The notes under the pieces are model-generated. The model searched no databases. It saw nothing but the letters and a program-made list of their open reading frames with translations, and had not been told where the DNA came from. A stretch of 64,000 nucleotides of DNA. Origin: Streptomyces sp. VRA16 Mangrove soil (GTDB lineage Bacteria; Actinomycetota; Actinomycetes; Streptomycetales; Streptomycetaceae). Position 1 is the stretch's first letter; every line of letters starts with the position of its first letter. The stretch covers positions 496,001 to 560,000 of the forward strand of contig NZ_JAFVLN010000004.1 of NCBI RefSeq assembly GCF_017377775.1. Reading direction: 5' to 3'. Both the position numbers and the translations under genes were made by a program. Shown in pieces: positions 54,537 to 62,866 of the stretch.

Positions 54537-54590
54537 TGGGGAGAATCTGGGGAGAATCGAGCTTCCTGGGGAGCCCGTGGGGAGAACCGG
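54537..54590 (+). repeat. Repeated TGGGGAG units
   Basis: TGGGGAG occurs near 54537, 54549, 54569 and 54579, the first two followed by AATC. The units are imperfectly spaced. Meaning unknown. Confidence 0.4.
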
Positions 54591-55074
54591 CCGCATAGAG
54601 CTGACCGAGCGTGAAAGACCCAGAAAGAGGCATCACACCAGGTCAAGGCACCCCGGTAGTGCAAATGCCCTGGTCAGCGGGGCGAGGTAGACGACTTCAA
54701 GAAGATCTCATCATGGGCGGACGGTCTCTGCACCCATGATGAAGCGGTACTCCCCCACATGGCCCCGAGGTATGGACGCTGCTTCACAACGCGCTGGCGG
54801 TACCTCCTTCGGGGCGGCATCCAGACTCTGTTCGATCGCAGCGAGCGCCGGGCCAGCCGAACGTGCGCTCCTCAGTGAGCGCGGCATCGTAGCGGGCAAA
54901 TCCCGGTTACCGAAACCGGCCTTTCCGCGGATCATTGATCCTGCCCCCGAACACCTGCCAGCGCATCTCCGACCTGTCGTTCAATCGGAGAGCGTCGACC
55001 CGCAGGACGCAAAATCAGCACTCGCTTCCTCGCCTCTGCCTGAGGACCTACTTGAAAGGCGCGAACAGACAGGA

Positions 55075-55350
55075 ATGAGCAGCCAGAACAGCGAAATGCA
55101 GCACGACACGTTCAGCCCCGACCGCATCCGCGCCACCTGGAGCGGAACCGCAAGCGTCGAGGCCGCGGCCCGAGCGTTCGGAATGTCGCGGTCAAAGGGA
55201 TACGACCTCGTCCGGAGAGGCGAGTTCCCGTGCCGCGTGCTGCTGATCGGCCGAGCATCTCGCGTCGTCACCGCGTCCCTCCTGCGCGTTCTAGAAACCG
55301 GTGAGCCCGAGTACAACCGAGGCCCCGATGCAGTCACAACAGCCTCGTGA
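55075..55350 (+). CDS. Excisionase-like helix-turn-helix protein
   Basis: The 91-residue protein has a MerR/excisionase-type HTH (TASVEAAARAFGMSRSKGYD, followed by LVRRGEFPCRV) and a short C-terminal strand. Such proteins accompany integrases of actinomycete integrative elements and phages. ATG at 55075 has AGACAGGA upstream. No integrase, replication gene or flanking attachment repeat is visible, so it looks like a survivor of a lost element. A strong terminator follows. Confidence 0.7.
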   Translation: MSSQNSEMQHDTFSPDRIRATWSGTASVEAAARAFGMSRSKGYDLVRRGEFPCRVLLIGRASRVVTASLLRVLETGEPEYNRGPDAVTTAS

Positions 55351-55362
55351 CCCACTGCATGA

Positions 55363-55396
55363 CGAAGCCCCGCCGGCATCACCCGGCGGGGCTTCG
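55363..55396 (+). terminator. 14-bp stem terminator after the excisionase-like gene
   Basis: CGAAGCCCCGCCGG (55363-55376) pairs perfectly with CCGGCGGGGCTTCG (55383-55396). Confidence 0.85.
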
Positions 55397-55703
55397 ATGC
55401 TCCCCAGCAGTCACATGCGATTCACCAACACCGCCGACGAACCGGGATCACGACGTCCAGACAGAGGGAGCAAACGCCATCGTTTCGGACCGTGAACGGT
55501 CCAGGTCCTCGCCTGGACGCCCCGGGCTGAGCGCTCCCAGTTCGCTGTCGTTCGCCCCAGGAAGCGTCTGCATCTCACATATCTCTCACACCCCTCTCAC
55601 GCACGTCGTGTGACGCAAACACCCAAAGAGCCTCTGACCTGTACGTTCCTACATTCGATGGACGGTTCGGAGCCTGTAGGGACGCCCGGTAAACTCCGTA
55701 CAC
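55397..55703. other. Intergenic, purB promoter at its right end
   Basis: About 307 nt with no convincing gene. The left part continues the decayed region; the right end carries the purB promoter. Confidence 0.5.
55666..55695 (+). promoter_or_regulatory. purB promoter, probably leaderless
   Basis: TTCGGA (55666-55671), 18 nt, TAAACT (55690-55695). The GTG start at 55704 is 8 nt after the -10, where transcription should begin, and no ribosome site is present. Confidence 0.55.
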
Positions 55704-57143
55704 GTGACTGCGCCTGCAAAGCCCCGTATCCCGAACGTTCTCGCCGGACGCTATGCCTCCGCCGAACTCGCCACCCTCTGGTCCCCCGAGGAGAAGGTGA
55801 AGCTGGAGCGTCGGCTCTGGCTCGCCGTGCTGAAGGCTCAGAAGGACCTCGGGATCGAGGTGCCTGACGCCGCGATCGCCGACTACGAGCGAGTGCTGGA
55901 CCAGGTCGACCTGGCCTCGATCGCCGAGCGCGAGAAGGTCACGCGGCACGACGTGAAGGCCCGCATCGAGGAGTTCAACGCGCTCGCCGGGCACGAGCAG
56001 GTCCACAAGGGCATGACCTCGCGCGACCTGACCGAGAACGTCGAGCAGCTGCAGATCCGACTCTCTCTGGAGCTGATCCGCGACCGCTCCGTGGCCGTCC
56101 TCGCGCGCCTGGGCAAGCTGTCCGGCGAGTACGCGGAGCTGGTCATGGCGGGCCGCTCGCACAACGTCGCCGCGCAGGCCACCACCCTCGGCAAGCGCTT
56201 CGCGACCGCCGCCGACGAGCTGCTCGTCGCGTACGGCCGGGTCGAGGAGCTGCTCACCCGCTACCCGCTGCGCGGTATCAAGGGCCCGGTCGGCACCGCG
56301 CAGGACATGCTCGACCTGCTCGGCGGCGACACCGACAAGCTCGCGGACCTGGAGGACCGGATCGCCGGTCACCTGGGCTTCGCGCAGGCGTTCACCTCCG
56401 TCGGCCAGGTCTACCCGCGCTCGCTCGACTACGAGGTCGTCACCTCGCTGGTGCAGCTCGCCGCGGCCCCCTCCTCGCTGGCCAAGACGATCCGTCTGAT
56501 GGCCGGGCACGAGCTGGTCACCGAGGGCTTCAAGCCGGGCCAGGTCGGCTCGTCCGCGATGCCGCACAAGATGAACACCCGCTCCTGCGAGCGCGTCAAC
56601 GGCCTCATGGTCATCCTGCGCGGCTACGCGTCGATGACCGGCGAACTGGCAGGCGACCAGTGGAACGAGGGCGACGTCTCGTGCTCGGTCGTACGGCGTG
56701 TGGCGCTGCCGGACGCGTTCTTCGCGCTCGACGGGCTGCTGGAGACGTTCCTGACGGTCCTCGACGAGTTCGGCGCGTTCCCCGCCGTCGTCGCCCGTGA
56801 GCTGGACCGCTACCTGCCGTTCCTCGCCACCACCAAGGTGCTCATGGCCTCGGTGCGCGCGGGCGTGGGCCGCGAGGAGGCCCACGAGGCCATCAAGGAG
56901 AACGCCGTCGCCTCCGCCCTCGCCATGCGCGAGCAGGGCGCCGAGCGCAACGAGCTCCTCGACAAGCTGGCCGCCGACGCCCGGATCCCGCTGGACCGTG
57001 CGCAGCTCGACGGGCTGATGGCCGACAAGCTCTCCTTCACGGGCGCCGCGGCCGGTCAGGTCGGCCAGGTCGTCGGCCGGATCGAGGAGATCGTCAAGCA
57101 GCACCCGGAGGCCGCCGGGTACACGCCTGGGGCGATCCTCTGA
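55704..57143 (+). CDS. purB: Adenylosuccinate lyase
   Basis: The 479-residue fumarase-superfamily enzyme has the signature GSSAMPHKMNTRSCE, with HNVAAQATTLGKRF and TSRDLTENVEQ among other active-site regions. It cleaves SAICAR and adenylosuccinate in purine synthesis. GTG at 55704 gives the usual N-terminus (TAPAKPRIPNVLAGRYAS). It is a housekeeping gene and marks the return to core chromosome. Confidence 0.97.
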   Translation: MTAPAKPRIPNVLAGRYASAELATLWSPEEKVKLERRLWLAVLKAQKDLGIEVPDAAIADYERVLDQVDLASIAEREKVTRHDVKARIEEFNALAGHEQVHKGMTSRDLTENVEQLQIRLSLELIRDRSVAVLARLGKLSGEYAELVMAGRSHNVAAQATTLGKRFATAADELLVAYGRVEELLTRYPLRGIKGPVGTAQDMLDLLGGDTDKLADLEDRIAGHLGFAQAFTSVGQVYPRSLDYEVVTSLVQLAAAPSSLAKTIRLMAGHELVTEGFKPGQVGSSAMPHKMNTRSCERVNGLMVILRGYASMTGELAGDQWNEGDVSCSVVRRVALPDAFFALDGLLETFLTVLDEFGAFPAVVARELDRYLPFLATTKVLMASVRAGVGREEAHEAIKENAVASALAMREQGAERNELLDKLAADARIPLDRAQLDGLMADKLSFTGAAAGQVGQVVGRIEEIVKQHPEAAGYTPGAIL

Positions 57144-57685
57144 CGCGGCTCACCGCAGCGGACCTGGAGGCCGCTCGCGACCGTCCGGTTCCGGACGTCG
57201 TCGCGGGCGGCCTCCGCGTTCTGTTCTGCGGCATCAACCCCGGCCTGATGACGGCGGCCACCGGCCATCACTTCGCGCGGCCCGGCAACCGCTTCTGGCC
57301 CGTGCTGCACCTGTCCGGCTTCACGCCCCGGCTGCTCAAGCCGTCCGAGCAGGAGGAACTGCTCACGTACGGGCTCGGCATCACGAACGTCGTCGCGCGG
57401 GCCACGGCGCGTGCGGACGAGCTGAGCGCCGAGGAGTACCGGGAGGGCGGCCGTCTCCTGGAGGAGAAGGTCGCACGGCTGAAGCCGGAGTGGCTCGCGG
57501 TGGTGGGCGTGACCGCGTACCGGTCGGCGTTCGGCGAGCCCCGGGCGAAGATCGGACCGCAGGAGCGGACGATCGGCGGCGCCCGGGTGTGGGCGCTGCC
57601 GAACCCCAGTGGTCTCAACGCCCACTGGACGGCGCAGACCATGGCGGAGGAGTTCGCTCGGCTGCGGGAGGCCGCCGCCGGGTGA
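57140..57685 (+). CDS. mug: G/U mismatch-specific uracil-DNA glycosylase
   Basis: The 181-residue protein has the TDG/Mug-family motif GINPGLMTAATGHHFARPG and the late NPSGLNAHW. It removes uracil or thymine mispaired with guanine. No ATG, GTG or TTG fits the N-terminus: the frame is open from the end of purB, and homologues begin about here, so CTG at 57140 (overlapping the purB TGA as CTGA, with GGGGCG upstream) is the likely start. The ATG at 57248 would cut off the GINPG motif. Confidence 0.88.
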   Translation: MTRLTAADLEAARDRPVPDVVAGGLRVLFCGINPGLMTAATGHHFARPGNRFWPVLHLSGFTPRLLKPSEQEELLTYGLGITNVVARATARADELSAEEYREGGRLLEEKVARLKPEWLAVVGVTAYRSAFGEPRAKIGPQERTIGGARVWALPNPSGLNAHWTAQTMAEEFARLREAAAG

Positions 57686-57700
57686 ACTCCCCCGGTCCGG

Positions 57701-58513
57701 CTACGGCTTGCGGGCCACGACCCCGAACTGGGCGACCAGCGGGCCCTCTTCGGTGCCCTCGGTGCGCCAGCGGGCGCAGGAGACGAGGCCCGGTTCCAGG
57801 ATCTCCAAGCCGTCGAGGAACGCCTTCACCTCGGCTCCGGTGCGGGCGGTGATCGGCGGCGTCGCGTTCTCGTTCCAGAACTTCATCGCCTCCTCGTTGC
57901 CCTCCCCGCCCAGCTCCAGGGTGGGGTGGGTGAGGACCACGTAGCTCCCGGAGGGGATGGCCTCGACGAGCTCCCGCACGATCGCGGTGGCCTTGTCGGT
58001 GTCGAGGACGAAGTTCAGGATGCCGAGCAGCATGATCGCCACAGGCCGGTCGAAGTCGAGGGTCTCGGACGCGGCCGCGACGATCGCGCGCGGGTCGTGC
58101 GCGTCCGCGTCGACGTAGCTGGTGGCGCCCTGCGTGGAGCTGGTGAGCAGCGCGCGGGCGTGGGTCAGCACGATCGGGTCGTTGTCCACGTAGACGACGC
58201 GGGAGTCGGGGGCGATGCGCTGGGCGACCTCGTGCGTGTTCTCCACGGTCGGCAGGCCCGTGCCGATGTCGAGGTACTGGCGGATGCCCGCCTCCCCGGC
58301 GAGGTACGTGACGGCGCGGCCGAGGAAGGCGCGGTCGGCGCGGGCCACCTCGCCGATGCTCGGGTACATGGACGTGACCATGTCGCCGACCTGCTCGTCC
58401 ACCTCGTAGTGGTCCTTGCCGCCCAGCCAGTAGTTCCACACGCGGGCGTTGTGCGCGATGTGCGCGGAGATCCGCCCCTCGGCCCCCTGCTGCTGCGCGC
58501 TGTCGTCGCTCAT
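57701..58513 (-). CDS. SAV2177/DUF574-family SAM-dependent methyltransferase
   Basis: The 270-residue protein has the family pattern ARVWNYWLGGKDHYEVD near the N-terminus, the SAM site YLDIGTGLPT and VVYVDNDPIVLTHARAL. This family is greatly expanded in streptomycetes; substrates are mostly unknown. ATG at 58513 has GGAGAGC upstream. Confidence 0.93.
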   Translation of the reverse strand: MSDDSAQQQGAEGRISAHIAHNARVWNYWLGGKDHYEVDEQVGDMVTSMYPSIGEVARADRAFLGRAVTYLAGEAGIRQYLDIGTGLPTVENTHEVAQRIAPDSRVVYVDNDPIVLTHARALLTSSTQGATSYVDADAHDPRAIVAAASETLDFDRPVAIMLLGILNFVLDTDKATAIVRELVEAIPSGSYVVLTHPTLELGGEGNEEAMKFWNENATPPITARTGAEVKAFLDGLEILEPGLVSCARWRTEGTEEGPLVAQFGVVARKP

Positions 58514-58606
58514 GTGCTCTCCATTCGTGTGCTGCGGGGTGCCGACGGTGCTCAAGATCCCATAGTTGCACGGGAGTTCCTCCAACGCGTCCCCGAGCAC
58601 CCCTCC

Positions 58607-59026
58607 CTAGGGCGGCGCCACGTCGGTGACCACGGCGAGGAGCTGGTACGGCGAGTCGTCTCCTTGGTGGGCGACGGCGAGGGCGACCCAGCGCTCGCCG
58701 ACGCTCCACAGGTGCAGGTCCTGGGCGCAGGCGCTGAGCCAGTCCCAGGGCTCGGGTATCTCCTCGCCGTGCTCCAGCGCGCGTGTGTGCACGCTCCAGA
58801 GGCTGAACCGGTACGGCTCTCCCCAGCGCCCGTCCAGCAGGGCCGTCAGGCCGTCGCGGTCCGCCTCCGCCTGGTCCTCGGCCTCCTCGCGCGCGCCGTG
58901 CCGCCGCGTCAGCTCCGCCACCACGTACCCGGGCCCGCCCCATCCCGCGGCCGACCTGCCGTGGTCGGCCGGGAAGGGCCGGGACCACAGCCCGTCGATC
59001 GTCGCGAGTTGCTCCGCGGTGTTCAT
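58607..59026 (-). CDS. Hypothetical protein
   Basis: The 139-residue soluble protein starts MNTAEQLATIDGLWSRPFP and contains a tryptophan-rich middle (WGEPYRFSLWSVHTRAL) and GERWVALAVAHQGDDSPY. I do not recognise the family. Codon use fits a real gene. It lies between a methyltransferase and an ABC permease on the same strand. Confidence 0.7.
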   Translation of the reverse strand: MNTAEQLATIDGLWSRPFPADHGRSAAGWGGPGYVVAELTRRHGAREEAEDQAEADRDGLTALLDGRWGEPYRFSLWSVHTRALEHGEEIPEPWDWLSACAQDLHLWSVGERWVALAVAHQGDDSPYQLLAVVTDVAPP

Positions 59027-59070
59027 GGATCCAGTAAAGCGTCCGCCACTGACAACGGGCCGACGGTCCG

Positions 59071-59817
59071 TCAGGCGTCCCTGCGGCGCACGCTCCACCA
59101 GCCGGCGGCGACGGCGGCCGCGGCCCACAGCGCGGTCACAGCGAGTCCTGTCCAGGGGCCCAGGGAACCCACGGCGTCCTGGCGCAGCACCTGTTGGCCG
59201 GCCCGGTCGGGCAGGTAGTCGGCGGCCGAGCCCGCCAGGTCGCCGATCACGAACGACACGATCAGCAGGAACGGCACGAGGATGCTCAGCACGGCAACGG
59301 CGCTGCGCAAGCCGGCGGTCAGGCCCGCCGCGAACAGCGCCATGAGCGCGAGATACAGACCGCCGCCGACGCAGGCCCGCACCGCACCCGGGTCGCCGAG
59401 CTGCAGCGCGTCGTCGCCCATGAACGCCTGCCCGGCGACGAACGCCGTGAAGGTGGTGAGTGTGCCGACGGCGAAGGCACAGCCACCGATGACGGCCGTC
59501 TTCGCCGCGTAGAAGAGACCGCGGCGGGGGACGGCCGCCAAGGAGACGCGCAGCGCCCCGTTCAGGAACTCGCCGGAGACCGCGGTGGCCCCGAAGGCCA
59601 GGGCGGCGATCTGGCCGAAGTTCAAGGCGTAGAAGGCGCCGAAAAGCAGGTCGTCGCCGCTCTCCGCCTCGGACTGCCCGACGGTGGCGAAGACCAGGAC
59701 GGTGACGGCGACGGTGGCCGCGAAGACGGCGATCAGCGAGCCGAGACTGCCGCGCAGCGACCGGATCTTGATCCACTCGGAGTGCAGCACCGCGCTGGCG
59801 GACGTGGCGGTCGACAT
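59071..59817 (-). CDS. ABC-2 type transporter permease
   Basis: The 248-residue protein has about six transmembrane segments and the N-terminal LHSEWIKIRSLRGS typical of ABC-2 permeases in actinomycetes. It pairs with the ATPase gene 3 nt upstream to form an exporter, probably regulated by the adjacent two-component system. Cargo unknown. Confidence 0.9.
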   Translation of the reverse strand: MSTATSASAVLHSEWIKIRSLRGSLGSLIAVFAATVAVTVLVFATVGQSEAESGDDLLFGAFYALNFGQIAALAFGATAVSGEFLNGALRVSLAAVPRRGLFYAAKTAVIGGCAFAVGTLTTFTAFVAGQAFMGDDALQLGDPGAVRACVGGGLYLALMALFAAGLTAGLRSAVAVLSILVPFLLIVSFVIGDLAGSAADYLPDRAGQQVLRQDAVGSLGPWTGLAVTALWAAAAVAAGWWSVRRRDA

Positions 59818-59820
59818 GGT

Positions 59821-60744
59821 TCAGGCCTCCTGGAGGGGTGCGGCGGCGAACTCGGCGGCGCCTGCGGTCAGGGCGAGGTAGGCCTCCTCCAAGGAGGCCC
59901 GTTCGTCGGCGAGTTCGAGGACCGGGATGCCGTCGGCCGCGGCCAGGGTCCCGACGTCCGCGGCCGTGACGCCGTCGACCGTGCAGTGGCCGTCGTCGTC
60001 GCGCACGACGGTGTGCCCCGCGCGCGCGAGTGCGGCGCGCAGCCGGACGGGTTCGGTGGTGCGCACCCGGACCCTGCGGGCACTGTGGGCGGCGATGAAG
60101 TCGGTCATGGGGGTGTCGGCGAGCAGGCGTCCGCGGCCGAGGATCACGAGGTGGTCGGCGAAGGTCGCGGTCTCGTTCATGAGGTGGCTGGAGACCAGCA
60201 CCGTGCGTCCCGCGCGCGCGAGGTCGCGCATCAACTCCCGGATCCAGATGATGCCTTCGGGGTCGAGCCCGTTGGACGGCTCGTCGAGGATCACCACTTC
60301 GGGGTCGCCCAGCAGCGTCGCCGCGATGCCGAGCCGTTGTCGCATGCCGAGCGAGAACGTCTTGACGCGGCGCTTCGCCACGGCGGCGATGCCCGCCTGT
60401 TCGAGGACCTCCCCGACCCGCCGCGCGGGGATGCGGTTGCTGACGGCGAGGGCGAGCAGGTGGTCGTGCGCCGTGCGGGCACCGTGGGCGGCCTGCGGGT
60501 CGAGCAGCGCGCCCACGGTGCGCAGCGGTTCGTCGTACGTGACATAGGGGCGGCCGCCGATGAGCGCGGTCCCGGAGGTGGGACGGTCGAGGCCGAGGGC
60601 GAGCCGCAGGGTGGTGGACTTGCCGGCGCCGTTCGGGCCGAGGAAGCCGGTGACACGGCCGGGCGCGACCCGGAAGGTCAGCCGGTCCACGGCGCGCGTC
60701 GTGCCGTACTCCTTGGTGAGGTCCTGGACGTCGATGCTGGTCAT
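59821..60744 (-). CDS. ABC transporter ATP-binding protein
   Basis: The 307-residue ATPase has Walker A GPNGAGKST, signature FSLGMRQRLG, Walker B VVILDEPSNGLDPEG and switch histidine in VSSHLMNE. Its C-terminal 90 residues form the domain seen in bacitracin/lantibiotic-type exporters. ATG at 60744. It is divergent from the histidine kinase gene and forms an operon with the permease. Confidence 0.95.
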   Translation of the reverse strand: MTSIDVQDLTKEYGTTRAVDRLTFRVAPGRVTGFLGPNGAGKSTTLRLALGLDRPTSGTALIGGRPYVTYDEPLRTVGALLDPQAAHGARTAHDHLLALAVSNRIPARRVGEVLEQAGIAAVAKRRVKTFSLGMRQRLGIAATLLGDPEVVILDEPSNGLDPEGIIWIRELMRDLARAGRTVLVSSHLMNETATFADHLVILGRGRLLADTPMTDFIAAHSARRVRVRTTEPVRLRAALARAGHTVVRDDDGHCTVDGVTAADVGTLAAADGIPVLELADERASLEEAYLALTAGAAEFAAAPLQEA

Positions 60745-60840
60745 GGCCTCAGCCTCGCGGGCGGGACGGGGTGCGGTCCTCCCCCGTCGGTGGAGATCGT
60801 CTCCCCCGCCCGGGGGAGCCTCCCGGGACCTGTCGTTTGG

Positions 60841-60846
60841 CACGAT
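60841..60846 (+). promoter_or_regulatory. Possible -10 of the kinase gene (leaderless)
   Basis: CACGAT ends 6 nt before the ATG at 60853, and no ribosome site is present, so the kinase mRNA may be leaderless. Confidence 0.3.
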
Positions 60847-60852
60847 GCCCGT

Positions 60853-62070
60853 ATGCCCCGCTTCCTGGTACCGCTCGTCCGCGCGGTCACGTACACCCGC
60901 TGGCTCCATCTGCTGTGCGCGGCGGCGTTCGCGTTCGTGTGCGGCGCCGTCTTTCCGGGTCTTTCGTCGCCGACGGCTCGTGACTGGCTGCTCGTGTACG
61001 TGGTGCCCGTGCCGTTCGTGGTGGCGTTCGCGCTGCTTCCTGTGGCCCGGCGGGCGGAGGGCTTGCAGGCGCGGCTGATGCTCTTTCCGGGCGGGCACGC
61101 GCGCGTGGCGGGCAGCGGCGAGGAGAGCCGGGTCTCGGTCGCCCCGTCGGCGTCCTGGGCGGACCGGGGAAGGACCGCCGCGTGGCTGGTGCTGCGCCTC
61201 GTCCTCGGCCTGTCGGTCGCCCTCGCCACCAGCCAACTGATGGCGCTGGTGCTGGAGTTGACGGGCGCCGCGGCGGGCCGTGCGACGGACGGGCTGTCCG
61301 TGGTGCCGCGGCCGGACTGGGGCCGGGCGTCCGTGCTGCTCGTCCCTGTCGTGCTGCTCGTCCTGCTGTACGCGGTCGTGGGCGCCGGACGGCTGACGGC
61401 GCGGGCCGCTCTGACGCTGCTCGGGCCGTCGGCCACGGAGCGGCTCGCGGCCCTGGAGGAGCGTACCGAGCAGCTTCTGGAGCGCAATCGCATCGCGCGG
61501 GAACTGCACGACTCGATCGGGCACGCGCTGACGGTGGCGGTGGTGCAGGCGGGGGCGGCGCGGGCCGCGGGCGATCCGGCGTTCACGGACCGGGCGCTCG
61601 ACGCCATCGAGGAGACGGGCCGGGCCGCGCTGGAGGATCTGGAGCGGGTCCTGGTGGTGCTGCGGGAGGCCGAGCGGCCGGCGAGCAGCCGCCCGACGCT
61701 CCAGGAGGCGGACCGGTTGCTCGACTCGGCGCGGGCCTCGGGGACGAAGGTGGAGGTGACGGTGTCGGGACCGCTGGAGACCGTGCCGGGCCCGGTGTCG
61801 CGGGAGGGCTACCGCATCCTTCAGGAAGCGCTGACGAACGTACTGCGGCACTGCGGAACCGTTCCGGTCACGGTCCTCCTCCAAGTCGCCGACCGGCAGC
61901 TCACCTTGGAGGTGCGCAATCCGCTGCCTTCAGGTCGCGTGTCCGCCACGGGGGGCACGGGGAGCGGTCTGCGGGGCGTCCGGGAACGGGCGGCCCTGCT
62001 CGGCGGGGAAGCGCGGACCGGCCCCCACGGGGATGCATGGCAGGTGCACGTCGAACTGCCGGTGGGGTGA
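60853..62070 (+). CDS. NarL-type two-component sensor histidine kinase
   Basis: The 405-residue kinase has about four transmembrane segments in the first 200 residues, the HisKA_3 phosphoacceptor motif RIARELHDSIGHAL (about residue 218) and a reduced ATPase domain with RILQEALTNVLRH and GSGLRGVRERAAL. It phosphorylates the regulator encoded 14 nt downstream. Divergent ABC genes suggest envelope-stress or peptide sensing. Confidence 0.93.
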   Translation: MPRFLVPLVRAVTYTRWLHLLCAAAFAFVCGAVFPGLSSPTARDWLLVYVVPVPFVVAFALLPVARRAEGLQARLMLFPGGHARVAGSGEESRVSVAPSASWADRGRTAAWLVLRLVLGLSVALATSQLMALVLELTGAAAGRATDGLSVVPRPDWGRASVLLVPVVLLVLLYAVVGAGRLTARAALTLLGPSATERLAALEERTEQLLERNRIARELHDSIGHALTVAVVQAGAARAAGDPAFTDRALDAIEETGRAALEDLERVLVVLREAERPASSRPTLQEADRLLDSARASGTKVEVTVSGPLETVPGPVSREGYRILQEALTNVLRHCGTVPVTVLLQVADRQLTLEVRNPLPSGRVSATGGTGSGLRGVRERAALLGGEARTGPHGDAWQVHVELPVG

Positions 62071-62072
62071 TC

Positions 62073-62078
62073 TAGGCT
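62073..62078 (+). promoter_or_regulatory. Possible -10 (TAGGCT) of a leaderless response-regulator mRNA
   Basis: TAGGCT lies 6 nt before the GTG at 62085, a spacing typical of leaderless genes in this genus. It would allow expression apart from the kinase. Confidence 0.4.
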
Positions 62079-62084
62079 GGCGGC

Positions 62085-62735
62085 GTGCCCCTCACTGTCC
62101 TCCTGGTCGACGACGAACCCCTGGTCCGCGCGGGCCTGCGGGCCGTCCTCGAAGCGCAGCCCGACATCACGGTGGTGGGCGAGGCGGCGGACGGCGCGGC
62201 CGTGGTGCCGTTGGTGCGCGAGCTGCGTCCCGACGTGGTCGCCATGGACGTCCGTATGCCGCTGCTCGACGGGATCGAGGCCACGCGCGCGGTGCTGCGC
62301 ACCGTGTCCGAGCCGCCGAAGGTCCTCGTGATCACGACCTTCGAGAACGACGAGTACGTCTACGGGGCGCTGCGCGCGGGTGCCGACGGGTTTCTGCTGA
62401 AGCGGGCGCGGCCGGCCGAGATCGTGCACGCGGTGCGGCTCGTCGCGGCGGGCGAGTCCCTCCTCTTCCCGGCCTCGTTGCGCAAACTCGCCGCCGAGCA
62501 CGGCAACCCCACCGCGCGGGCCGCGATGGAGCGCGCGGCGCTGACCGAGCGGGAGTCGGCGGTGCTGCGGCTGATGGCGCGGGGGCTGTCGAACGCGGAG
62601 ATCGCCGCGGATCTCGTCGTCGGCACCGAGACGGTCAAGTCGCACGTGAGCGCCGTGCTGGCCAAGCTGGGGGCGCGGGATCGCACCCAGGCGGTGATCG
62701 CCGCGTACGAATCCGGTTTCGTCGCGCCGGGCTGA
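62085..62735 (+). CDS. NarL/LuxR-type response regulator
   Basis: The 216-residue regulator has receiver residues DDE (9-11), phosphoacceptor Asp55-region DVVAMDVRMP and Lys in LLKRARP, and a C-terminal LuxR HTH (LTERESAVLRLMARGLSNAE to VKSHVSAVLAKLG). It should control the divergent ABC operon. Confidence 0.95.
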   Translation: MPLTVLLVDDEPLVRAGLRAVLEAQPDITVVGEAADGAAVVPLVRELRPDVVAMDVRMPLLDGIEATRAVLRTVSEPPKVLVITTFENDEYVYGALRAGADGFLLKRARPAEIVHAVRLVAAGESLLFPASLRKLAAEHGNPTARAAMERAALTERESAVLRLMARGLSNAEIAADLVVGTETVKSHVSAVLAKLGARDRTQAVIAAYESGFVAPG

Positions 62736-62866
62736 GGTCCTACTCGTCCGTTTCGCCCCCTGCCCGGCTGAGCGGACGGCGCCACAGAAGTGCACCCGGG
62801 CCTCGCCGCTGTCGGCTCCGGCGAGTACGATCCGGCGGACACGGGCACTAGCTGGGAGGACTGACG

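Larger units (their letters stand above)
53633..55074. other. Gene-poor, decayed region
   Basis: About 1.4 kb without an intact gene. Open frames are short, lack ribosome sites and resemble no family. GC content falls between about 54170 and 54360. It holds gene remnants (53835-53896, 54351-54452), AGCGTC repeats (54258-54295) and repeated TGGGGAG units (54537-54590). I searched by eye for tRNA cloverleafs and found none. This is most likely the scar of a lost mobile element. Confidence 0.6.

Noticed and set aside
53640..55074. tRNA gene or attachment site for an integrative element
   Set aside because: No cloverleaf or matched att repeat could be found by eye; only the excisionase-like gene and repeats remain.
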